DNA of 64,000 bases, taken from assembly GCA_973895155.1 (NCBI GenBank), contig OZ316891.1, positions 21,576,001 through 21,640,000 of the forward strand, read 5' to 3'. The notes under the pieces were generated by a model. That model ran no database searches and was not told the DNA's origin. It saw only the letters and a program-made list of their open reading frames with translations. The translations under genes were made by a program, and so were the position numbers. This DNA is from Marsupella aquatica (Eukaryota > Marchantiophyta). This document shows, one piece after another, positions 32,567 to 41,603 of the stretch; the stretch's first letter is position 1, and each line of letters begins with the position of its first letter.

Positions 32567-33606
32567 CTGTGTGTCGTATGCTATCAAAAGCAAATATCAT
32601 CGAATATATGCTAAAAACTCAGTGTTCGTTCCCGTGGAAGAACAAGAATGGGATGAAAAGTGTTTGAGTGGTTTAGAGATGGTACTCAACATCTATAAGA
32701 AAAATAGAATCTTAACCAAAACACAAGGAATTAATAAAATAGGAACAAAGTGATATTTGCTGGACAATAGAATCTTAGAGCTTTTAGAGGTATAGTTTAA
32801 CAATATTTAACTCCGTCACCATGTCTTAAGAAAGAGCTATAGCATTATTTGAGACGTTGATAAGTCAAACATAACCTTGCTATAACTGCTCTCTAGGTTT
32901 CTATCATAAATCTAAGTTTAAGAAGTGTCTATGCTCACAAAACCCAAGATAAGTTTCGGATTGTGTATATAGTAGTGTGTCATTAAAATGCCGGCAACAT
33001 GTTTCCTTCTTCAGCGATGCGCAATTCCAAAGGAAAAACTAATGCATATTCAGTATACCACAATGGTACTTCAAATCCGTGAATTAAGAATGTCGCTACT
33101 TCTTAATCATATAGATTTCTATTTCTTGATTTCATGCAATACTTATCTTCCAAAGATAAGTCCTTCATGTAAATACATAAATGGACAACAAATGTTGTAG
33201 TTTGGATTAGGCACCGACCAACGGATCTTCTAATACATTCCACAAACTGTATTTTTATGGGTTTTACTTCTTACGGTAATTGCAACATGCATTACCATAC
33301 GAAGGAGGGGTAGACTCCTAGCACAAGTAATCAAATTCCAAGGTATGCAAATCTTCCTTGCAAATTTGCATTACACATACAAGGGACAAAACTCCAAGAT
33401 GAAGAGATGCAAATAACTATCCACATTGTCTCAAAATGAGACTGGTATCACAATAAGTACATGAGATCGCCCACGGGCTAAGGAGAATGAAGAGACATGC
33501 CTCTTCATTTCCTAAGTCTAAACTAAGTAAAGTAAAAGTCAACTTTGACTAAGGGATAGTCAAATGGTCAAAACTAAGTAAAAGTCTACAAAATAAAATA
33601 CTAATC

Positions 33607-35445
33607 TCATATTGTAATAGGAGGAGGGTCGACTACAAGTAGAGGGAGGCGAGCTACATAACCAAGGGCTATCTTCCCTTTGGTCCTCTGTCCCTTCAAA
33701 TACTGTCGACAGAAAAGGTCCTCACGGTAACGAATCAAATGAGGCTCACTGGTCTTCCGGATGGGATGTCCATCCGGTCCGATCCAAACAAAGTAATCTG
33801 ATGGCCATGGAATGTCTGGAGCTGGAAGAGGGAAAGGTGCTATGACCTTTCTACAATGATAAACCCAACTCCAAAGGTCAGGAGTCTCAATCGTGGGTAA
33901 TCTCAGCTTGTCGATAGGTAGCCATAGAATATCACGAGAAATCGGAACCATGTCGTAGGTGTGTGGAAAAGGAAAAGACTCACGACCAAACATAAGTGGA
34001 GGTAAAGGAGGTGCAAGAGGAGTGTGTGCGTCGATGAGTGACATAATCATCCTATCAAACTGGGCGGGAAAGACAAAAAGAGGCTCAATGTCGGCAACAG
34101 AAGAGACAATAGGAGGCTGAGACATCAAAGGAGTAGGAGCTATAAATGGTACATTGGGAGGCTCTATATTCTCAGGCTCAGGCTCAATCTCGGGAATAGG
34201 CTCAGGAATAGGTTCATCTCCTTCCATTGTAGGAGAGGAAAATGAATCATCAAGGGGTGATAGGGTGGTATCCTCAATAGAGGAAAATGGATCTGGAGGG
34301 GGTACCGGTGAAGGGGGTAAAGGAGATGGAGGGTGCTCAGGTGAAAATGTAGGAGGGATAGGGGAAAGAATGGGATCAGGTAGAGGGGGTGTAGGTGAGG
34401 ATGGAGGAGGGAGTGAAGGGTCAGCAATAGGTAGCTCCGGCTCATCCACATCCATAGGGTGATCAGGCTGTGGTGAAGGTGCAAGGGGTGAAACATGAGG
34501 GGGTGGGACGGTATGAGACTCGGAAAGCAAAGCACGAATACAGTCAAGTAACTGTAGAGGGGTACAACTCAAGAGTCTAGTGGCCTCATCTACCAAATAC
34601 TGGTTGAAACCAGCCACACTAGCTAGTCGCTCAGCATCACCAACAAAATCAGTCCATGACGGATAAGAAGTGGAAGCAACAAAAGAGGGAGAAGTCATCC
34701 CTGGTAGATCTGGTGTTGTCATCTGCTCCACTGGAGGGGGTCTCGGAGATGTCGTCGGTGGTGGAGTCAACTCTCTCGCTAACTTTGGCTGAGGTAGCTC
34801 AAAGTGTCTCGCTCTCCTCCTCCAATCGCTCAGCTCCACTGGTAACAAGCAGCCTCTCGAAAAGTAAATGTGCGCCAAGTAGGGTGTCAGATAGGTATCA
34901 CCGGTAGTAGACAAGACAACCACTTGCTTGGCGATCACCTCCGAAAGAGCTAAGGCCCAGTTGATCCTCCTCTTGCCGGTCCATGATACAATGATAGAGC
35001 TGGTCAAGTAAACCATAGCCCTGGTGGGTTTGGTCGGATGAAAGATAGGTACAAGGAATCGGAGTAGATGAGCTAACTCCCGGTTCCTGCACTGATCAAT
35101 CTTCCAACCAGACCTTCGGTCCCTGGTACCTCTAAAATAGGGGACAGTCAAGTCCCCTCCAACAGAGATAAGTCTCTCTCCCTCCTGGCTCAACTGGTAC
35201 ACCTCAGAAATAACGGTGGTGGTACACACATCAGCTGAACCTCTAGTAGAACTCCGAAAAGCACCAGCTCGGGGTGGACAAAGAAAATCGGCAATGATGG
35301 ACCCATGCACCATATCCCAAGGAAGAAAAAGTAAGGAACTCAAGCCCATCTCTACCAGGTTACTAAGGAGTCTAAAGTAAGCCTTAGGACCTGGGGGTAA
35401 GGTCACCCTAATGGCCTTACTAATTGGTAAGCTTCTGGTGGCCAT
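33607..35445 (-). CDS. LTR-encoded 612-residue protein of unknown function
   Basis: An intact ORF inside the solo LTR, sense with respect to the LTR. Residues 1-230 look globular and basic, with segments HLLRFLVPIFHPTKPTRAMV, SWTGKRRINWALALSEVI and YLAHIYFSRGCLLP. This pattern of HPTK..., RINWA and a hydrophobic helix vaguely recalls the plant-transposon-protein domain of Athila/Tat accessory ORFs, but I am not certain. Residues ~300-470 are a Pro/Ser/Asp/Glu-rich low-complexity linker. The last ~140 residues are again globular, with FGRESFPFPHTYDMVPISRD, RLPTIETPDLWSWVYHCRK and DYFVWIGPDGHP. No enzyme motif, signal peptide or clear TM helix is seen. The absence of stops over 1.8 kb in such decayed surroundings suggests youth or selection. 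Confidence 0.6.
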   Translation of the reverse strand: MATRSLPISKAIRVTLPPGPKAYFRLLSNLVEMGLSSLLFLPWDMVHGSIIADFLCPPRAGAFRSSTRGSADVCTTTVISEVYQLSQEGERLISVGGDLTVPYFRGTRDRRSGWKIDQCRNRELAHLLRFLVPIFHPTKPTRAMVYLTSSIIVSWTGKRRINWALALSEVIAKQVVVLSTTGDTYLTPYLAHIYFSRGCLLPVELSDWRRRARHFELPQPKLARELTPPPTTSPRPPPVEQMTTPDLPGMTSPSFVASTSYPSWTDFVGDAERLASVAGFNQYLVDEATRLLSCTPLQLLDCIRALLSESHTVPPPHVSPLAPSPQPDHPMDVDEPELPIADPSLPPPSSPTPPLPDPILSPIPPTFSPEHPPSPLPPSPVPPPDPFSSIEDTTLSPLDDSFSSPTMEGDEPIPEPIPEIEPEPENIEPPNVPFIAPTPLMSQPPIVSSVADIEPLFVFPAQFDRMIMSLIDAHTPLAPPLPPLMFGRESFPFPHTYDMVPISRDILWLPIDKLRLPTIETPDLWSWVYHCRKVIAPFPLPAPDIPWPSDYFVWIGPDGHPIRKTSEPHLIRYREDLFCRQYLKGQRTKGKIALGYVARLPLLVVDPPPITI

Positions 35446-35744
35446 AGCTCAGAAAATCTGAGAAGGCTCTAGAGCTCTCCTCCTAAAACCGGTTAAGCAT
35501 GGAGGCTCAAGAATGAAATCTCAGGGATCTAAGGTAGCTGCGCTACTATGGGAGAAGGAATGAACTGAAAAGAGATCAAAATGAAGGAGCTCTGATCAGG
35601 TGAAGCTCTCGAAATTGCAATTTCTTCAATTCCAAGAAATTAGAGAGCATCGATGACCCAATACTCCGCAACGTCTCATCAATGGCAGTTCAGAATTGGG
35701 GTGAACATTCTCTAGGCAACTGCGCTCCTATAGCAATTGAAATG

Positions 35745-36175
35745 AGCTCGAATGGTGGTCTATCGAGTGAGCACTAAGGGTCGAAGCTCGCGCCCTACTA
35801 CCGGCCGCCATGGACGTCCCTCAAAGAAAACTGGAGAAAAAGGTTTGGGCCGGCGCGGACGTCACATTAGGTTGTGGCGGGGTGGACGTCCCGGACGTCC
35901 CTACGTGGAGGCCGTCCAAGACATCCTCAAGTTTTTCATGCGGGCCGGCGCGGAAGGAGTTGGTTGTCCTTGGCAAAAAGTGGGTGCCGTCCTGGCCGTC
36001 CCTGTGTAGAAGCCGTCCAAGCCGGCACCGTCTTTGCCGTCTTTGTGAGGAGGCCGTCCAGGACGGCGCCGTCCCGGCCATCCCTGCGAGGAGGCCGTCC
36101 AGGACGTCACCTCATTTTTGAAGCTCCTTTCAACTTCTTGCCGTCTTGACGTCTAACATGTGAAAACCAGAGTAG
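35745..36175. repeat. GGACGTCC / GGCCGTCCAGGACGGC palindrome array in the solo LTR
   Basis: Repeated short palindromes built on GGACGTCC and GGCCGTCCAGGACGGC, with spacers reading GTGAGGAGGCCGTCC or TGGACGTCCCTC, about a dozen occurrences in 350 bp. The stretch is much more G+C-rich than the rest of the LTR. It occupies the same relative place (outer part of the LTR, U3 side) as the GACGCTT palindromes of the 16-kb LTR, though the sequence differs. Confidence 0.8.
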
Positions 36176-36326
36176 CCTTGACGTCTTCCAATGGTATCCT
36201 TACCCATTTGAGCTTATACTAACTTAAATTTGCTTAAAGGGCCTTATAAAAACTTTAAAAATTTAAAAATTTATGGTTTTGATACTTTAACTCTCTTTTT
36301 TAGAATAATCACCTAATTACACTGTG

Positions 36327-36758
36327 AGATGAGTCTTTGAAAGGGTCGTGTTATATCTACTTATGTGACAAGCACCAACCGTCCGTTGGACACTATTGTT
36401 GAAATTAATTTTGTGGGGCGCAGACAATAATAATCCGCAAAATCTTAGAGACCCTCTCTAAGATGGATAATATATAGGAGACCCCGTAATATATCAAAAA
36501 CCTCATCCCATAATATATTGGAGACCTGTTTGACAATGTTATTTTTGTTCATCTGCTCCTAGCAATAAAACCATAAGTCTTGGTCAAAATGTTTGAGGTC
36601 AATCATCCATACATTGTTTACGCTTTGGTTGCAACATCATGGAGGTCTCCACTTTACTCTATTCAATTGTTCAGCATGGAAGGATCGATGCGCAGAGGTG
36701 TTATCATGAGAAGTGCTCGACATGGCTTGAGAAGTTTAGGATGACCATTAGTGAGCAA
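36327..36758. other. Short intergenic stretch
   Basis: AT-rich. Contains the loosely repeated phrase GAGACCC, CATAATATATC/GTAATATATC near 36.45-36.53 kb. No gene seen. Confidence 0.4.
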
Positions 36759-36766
36759 AAATCGAT

Positions 36767-37052
36767 CTTGGGGGTCTCACTATATGGGGACCTCCTCATC
36801 ACCTATGATGTTTTTAGGCCTTGGACCCCCTAGAATGTAAGAATTTATTTTTTGTATTTCAACCCCTATACAGTTGGAATATTCCAAATTTTGGATTAAA
36901 AAGACCCAAATGTTCTTATAAATCTCCAAATTGAATTTAAAAGACCCTATTGTTCTTCTACAAAAATTCTTAAGTCTTCCCTTAGAACCAATAAAATGAC
37001 CCTATTTTTGTCGCACGTGATATGTCATTTTTGTGCAAGTGAAACCCCCAAA
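36767..37052. mobile_element. MITE copy 1 (~286 bp, 8-bp target duplication)
   Basis: Bounded by CTTGGGGGTCTCAC and GTGAAACCCCCAAA, inverted ends matching the family consensus YTYGGGGGTYTCAC. Flanks AAATCGAT (36759-36766) and AAATTGAT (37053-37060) agree in 7 of 8 bases. The interior is AT-rich and non-coding. An 8-bp duplication is typical of hAT elements. Confidence 0.8.
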
Positions 37053-37060
37053 AAATTGAT

Positions 37061-38569
37061 AGCTCTTTTTGATAAGTTGTCGACATTTATGGACTTCTGG
37101 TCAAGAGCCTATGTGTTATCCATTGCGGAGTTAGGAAGCCCTAAAGTAAAGTCTCATCCCCGACCTCCTGAATGATCTGATGGAGGGACACATTTGGCCT
37201 CTACTTCAAATCAAATTTGAATCATTATGCAAATGCACATAGTAGTGATAATGATGCTATGTCATTCAACAAAATCAACAAGTGTCTTGTCAAGAGTTAG
37301 TAGGAAATGGAGATTCCTAATGACTCACTCAAAGGGATGGAAAAACATAATTTAAGTGTTGTTGGAATCCTTGAAAACATATATGAAGATTGACATTGGA
37401 CTCGATCATCACTCAACCGTGTCCACATTTTGACTCCTCTTGCATTAAATTCCTTCTATCGATGCCCTCGCCATGACCTATATCATTGAAGTCTTGGGTG
37501 ACATATTATGTCTAGAGGACAGAGAGATATGAGAGGGATTTGTGTGACAGTTTGTTTTATTTGGAAGGGTCAAACTATGGGTGGAGAACAGGCTTAACAC
37601 ATTCAGATTGTGGTATGACATTATATATATATATAGCGGGTTGGGAGAGCAACAATCCCAATAGTGGATAGAGGTTTTATAGTGATGATATTTGATCATG
37701 AATCTTGTTCAAAGACCATTTTAAGAAGAGGTTGGCCCAGAAGTTGGTCAACCACCATTGTTGGTTTAGTTTGGATAAAATTTAGAAGGATGTATCTTCG
37801 ATCACTTGGTAGTTTTTTTCAGATCAATTTAGTATCATGGACAAATTTTGTACGAGTTATGTGATTAATAAATTACTTGATCGACATTTGCATGGCGAAC
37901 ATGTTTTGCACAATGTTTTTCAATGTCGACTACGTACCTTACCAACATGCAAAACTCTATGTCGGCGAGGGTCTCATAGGTGATTCTTGGCCAGATCTCG
38001 GCAGCCCTCTTCGAGCTAGAATGCTAGTGTACGTCAGATCACTTAACTCCATGTTGGAGACTTCCCAATAGTCAGAGAATCTTGCCGACATGCAAAACTC
38101 TTGACTTCATGTTGGCAACGGTCACTAAGATAATTCTTGGCCAGATCTCGACGGCCCTCCCTAAGCTATGTTGATGTACGTCAGATTGGTTAACTCCATG
38201 TTGGAGACTTGACTATAGAGACGACCTTGACGACATGCAAAACTCTTAACTTCATGTCAGTAAGGGTTTCTAAGATAATTCTTGGCCAGATCTTGGAGGC
38301 CCTCTCCGAGATGCTTGCGTGCCTCAAATTTCTCCAGGGGACAATAGAACTTGATGACAATTGATCTTCCAAGTGAAAGATAAGACACCACCACAACTCA
38401 GAGACCCTCTCACCTTAGAGTCATTGGCCTCCTGGACCAACCTTAGAGACCCTCGCCGACATGGGATGACTCATAGTGGAGTCAGAATGACATAGCGCTT
38501 GTACAGTCCCAAAAACTAATCATGACGATCAACTGAAAATGTATGGTCTTTGACCATTAGAAGTCAAAT
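37061..38569. other. Repeat-derived DNA with a tandem array
   Basis: Three diverged units of roughly 100-150 bp between about 37.94 and 38.33 kb, recognised by TTCTTGGCCAGATCTYG, GCCCTC, GTACGTCAGAT, TAACTCCATGTTGGAGACTT and CATGCAAAACTC. They lie just downstream (in minus-strand sense) of the RT remnant. The rest, 37.06-37.94 kb, holds no recognisable gene. Confidence 0.55.
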
Positions 38570-39000
38570 TCAGGGTCAAATCACCATAAACTCAGTTGCG
38601 CGTGTTGGCCAAACTTGGAGTGCATCTGAATAGAACTCAAGACATTTGCCTATCCGTGTACGTAATTGCCATGCACATCCTTCTTGGCTAGCATAACTAT
38701 GGCATATGCATACTCCCCGTATGAGATCTCCACCAAACCAGCCTCCAACAAATCCTAGGTTTTGCTTAATTTGAATCAAGGCCCTCCTAATGTCACTATA
38801 CCAATATGGTCTATGAAAGATTGGTGCATCACTAGCCAATTCAATCTGAATACCAAGGCCTTTCAGCATTCCCAATTCCTTCATCCTGAATGCAAAACAA
38901 TTCCAGTAACTCTTCAAGAATTGATGCATTCAACGTCTCTCCCCTCTTTCAACTTAGAACCAATTTGTGGCTCCCAACTTTCCATCAATTAAAGCTATGA
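38570..39000 (-). pseudogene. Gypsy RT N-terminal remnant
   Basis: The minus strand shows YWNCFAFRMKELGMLKGLGI, then ELASDAPIFHRPYWYSDIRR, ALIQ, and in shifted frames a GEYA..IVM.AKKDVHGN segment. These match the start of Gypsy RT (..DCFA.., D.PI.R..YR.S..E...I, Y.SP.V...KKD). The polymerase core with YxDD is absent. Confidence 0.75.
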
Positions 39001-39229
39001 TGTCTTCCTTTGGGGTTGAAGAGATAGCCAATGATTGCTATTTAGCAATAGTTTGAGCAGTCTCAACCTGCTCAACAATTTGTCTAGCCTTGGCCAATCC
39101 TGCCATAGGTCCATGGACGGTTTGATCGCCCTAGCTATGGTTGCTACTATCTTAGTAGGCCGCCAGCTCACCAATGAATGGACAATCAATAATACCAGTA
39201 GAATGCATCCGCAATTGTTCATCTAATTC

Positions 39230-40250
39230 TAAGTTCATAATCCAAGTCTAGCAATTCAAATCCATTGATTGACTAAGGACCTCACGGCATGAGCTTTCTG
39301 ACACAAAGGTAATTGCAGTGGTGTCTATCAAAAATCCCATAACATGCTCTCTTTCATTGGTAGTAGGCTCCACTAATTGCTGTAGAGTTGTATCCCATAC
39401 AAGTCTTAGAGGGCCATCTGCTCGAAAAGCATATGAAGCAGATCAAATGGCTCACAAAAGTGGGTAATGCACGATGTGGGCACCCAACGACATTGACCAC
39501 TACCAATGGAGGTCTGTCAGGTTGGGTCAGACCTTGGGCACAACGCCCTAGATCCAAAACATCATCCACCACCAAGGCTGTTGATCAAGGGATATTATCA
39601 AATGCTTGCTTCACAACCTCACATGGTAACAAATTAGTCCACCACAAGCGTGGACAATGTGCAAGAGAATCCACACGTGGAACATCCAATAACACTGTAG
39701 CAGGCCCAATTCATGGCCTGACCTAATGAACATTGGCAACAAGTCATATGATGATCATCACCAATAATGACACATTCTTCTTAATATAGGCAAGAGAATG
39801 TGTTTGATGCAACTAAAGATGATGCAACACACATAACATCTCCCAAAACAATGCAGATCATGGATCATGAAGTCCGTGTCCAAATCCTGCTCTAGATTGG
39901 CCTTGACATGGCCAACCAACAATCACCAAATCAATGGGGCCAACACGACGCAGATGATCCACCCCTAGCAATGAAATATCAGTAGGTAACGCATGTTGAT
40001 AGCCACAAACAACATTCACTGATAGCAACTGTGGATAACAATCCACCAACATAGTCACATAACGCTTGCAATGGGACTCTTTGTGCTGTCCCATCTTTCT
40101 CCACATACAAGTAATGACGCACAAGAATTTTTGCTTGAAGAATAGCAGCCAATTTTGTGCCTATCCCACCAAATAGATCCAACAAACAAATACCCTCCAA
40201 AGGATACTGCCATGCAATGGGACCGAGTGATATCCAATGGTGAAAGGGTC
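39230..40250 (-). pseudogene. C5-cytosine DNA methyltransferase remnant within the retroelement
   Basis: The minus strand begins SLGPIAWQYPLEG, then motif I LLDLFGGIGTKLAAILQA, VRHYLYVEKDGTAQRV, LPTDISLLGVDHLRRVGPID, the catalytic motif IV LVIVGWPCQGQSRAGFGHGL (Cys in the PC pair), a degenerate motif VI (KNV where ENV is expected), RLWWTNLLPCEV, and a late ER..VMGF block. This order is that of C5-methyltransferases (AdoMet site, PCQ loop, ENV, target recognition, MGF-like motif). Several frameshifts and stops after motif IV show it is dead. A role in methylating element DNA is inference from known retroelement-borne relatives. Confidence 0.82.
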
Positions 40251-40489
40251 AATGGTCCATTTGCAAGAGATTGATCTGCTCTTGACTATAGTGTAAAATC
40301 ATGATGCCATGCATTGATCATGTACCAATCGAGTAGCTGCACTTTGTGGTACTAAGCTAGGCTTGTGAAGTACTACCCCACACTAGTGGAACAACATTGT
40401 CAATAGGTAACCCCCACATCATTTGCTCCTTATGTGACTCCGGCCTCCAATGATGGAGCATCTGCTACATGCGCATTACTTACCCTCAA

Positions 40490-40956
40490 TCAAATCATCA
40501 GGCCCATTGACAACATCACTATAGTAAATATTTCCAAAGACAATGGTGTTGATTTAGAGTCTCCTACAGGTCCACTAAATTGCATTGGTAATCTGCTTAA
40601 TCGAGTGTCTCTAGATTGCCAATCAGGGTGGTAGGAAACTAATTCATCCCAAAAATCAAGAACAAATCCCATGGGGTAAAGCACTATAAACCCCACCAAC
40701 ACATCATGTGATTCAACCTTAGTCACAATAGCTTGCGACTGTATGTGTGAACTATCTTTTACAAGATCTTCTTGAATCCTCAAATCAAGTGGGAGTCTGA
40801 TGATATGTTGTGTGGGTTTAGGTCCCCCTAATGAAGCCTGAATGGGAAAGGGACAGTCCTCCAAATCATCTGGATGCAATCCTAGTCCCCATATTTTCAA
40901 CTTCCCCAACCTCGTTCCCAACATCAAGGATTTCAGGAGCACCAGTATCCAATAAT
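40490..40956 (-). pseudogene. Retropepsin-like remnant upstream of the methyltransferase
   Basis: The minus strand gives LLDTGA (active-site D-T-G-A, ~40.95 kb), LMLGTRLGKLKIWGLGL, DDLEDCPFPIQASLGG, SHDVLVGFIVLYPMGFVLD (DILVG.. ALYPLGF type, the late protease motif) and FWDELVSYHPDWQSRD. The LLDTGA part is in a different frame from the following 150 codons, so there is a frameshift close to the MITE insertion. Confidence 0.7.
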
Positions 40957-41252
40957 CTCGGGGGTTTCACTTCCACAAAAATGGCATATCACATGCGACA
41001 AAGGATAGGGTCATTTTATTGATTGTAAGGGAAGACTTAAGAATTTTTGTAGAAGAACAATAGGGTCTTTTAAATTCAATTTTGAGACTTATAAGAACAT
41101 TAGGGCCTTTTTAATCCAATTTTTGGAATATTCCAAGAATATTCCAACTTTATAGGGGTTAAAAAATAATTTTTTTTCTTACATTTTAGGGGGTCCAAGG
41201 CCTAAAAACGTCGCAGGTGATGGGGAGGTCCCCATGTAGTGAGACCCCCGAG
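40957..41252. mobile_element. MITE copy 2 (296 bp, perfect 8-bp duplication CCAATAAT)
   Basis: Ends CTCGGGGGTTTCAC and GTGAGACCCCCGAG are inverted repeats with one mismatch over 14 bp. CCAATAAT flanks both sides (40949-40956 and 41253-41260). Non-coding, AT-rich interior, about 85% alike by eye to copies 1 and 3. Inserted next to the protease active-site codons of the host retroelement. Confidence 0.9.
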
Positions 41253-41294
41253 CCAATAATACTTGCTTTGGCTGGTATATTGCTCCAGAAGGCC

Positions 41295-41595
41295 TCGGGC
41301 CGGGGGTCTCAGCATATGGATGTCTCCCCATCACCTACGACGTTTTTAGGCCTTGGACCCCCTAATATGTAAGAATTTTTTTATTTTTCAACCCCTATAA
41401 AGTTTAAATATTTCTTGGAATATTCCAAAAATCTGGTTATAAGGACCCTAATGTTCTTATAAGTCTCAAAATTGGATTTAATTGACCATATTGTTCTTCT
41501 CATAAAATTCTTAAGTCTTTCCTTCAAACAAATAAAATGACCCTATACTTTGTCGCATGTGATATGCCATTTTTGTGGAAGTCAAACCCCAAAGC
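41295..41595. mobile_element. MITE copy 3 (301 bp, opposite orientation, 8-bp duplication AGAAGGCC)
   Basis: Same family in inverted orientation relative to copy 2. The left edge is TCGGGCCGGGGGTCTCAGC and the right edge GGAAGTCAAACCCCAAAGC. AGAAGGCC occurs at 41287-41294 and 41596-41603. Only 34 bp of host DNA separates its left target site from the copy 2 right target duplication, so the pair forms a ~640-bp near-palindrome. Confidence 0.88.
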
Positions 41596-41603
41596 AGAAG
41601 GCC

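Larger units (their letters stand above)
32572..36321 (-). mobile_element. Solo LTR (3,750 bp) of a Tat-like Gypsy family, carrying an ORF
   Basis: Begins TGTCGTATGC and ends ..AATTACA (TG..CA) with a perfect 5-bp duplication CTGTG at 32567-32571 and 36322-36326. The first ~500 bp parallel the LTR at 16064 (same TGTCGTAT edge; shared blocks around GCCGGCAACATG at 32.99 kb and GCAATTCC). There is no primer-binding site or pol, so recombination between two LTRs of one copy is the simplest origin. Inside lie an intact 612-codon ORF in sense with the LTR (by comparison with the 16-kb element) and a palindromic array. An LTR this long with a coding ORF is unusual. Confidence 0.8.

Noticed and set aside
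34154-34462. Gly/Ser-rich plus-strand frame
   Set aside because: Antisense of the Pro/Glu-rich linker in the 612-codon LTR ORF.
36639-36833. 64-codon frame near 36.7 kb
   Set aside because: It runs across the MITE border, so it is a chance frame.
36767-41252. A single 4.5-kb transposon with ~280-bp terminal inverted repeats
   Set aside because: Each arm has its own two ends and its own 8-bp duplication, so they are separate MITE insertions.
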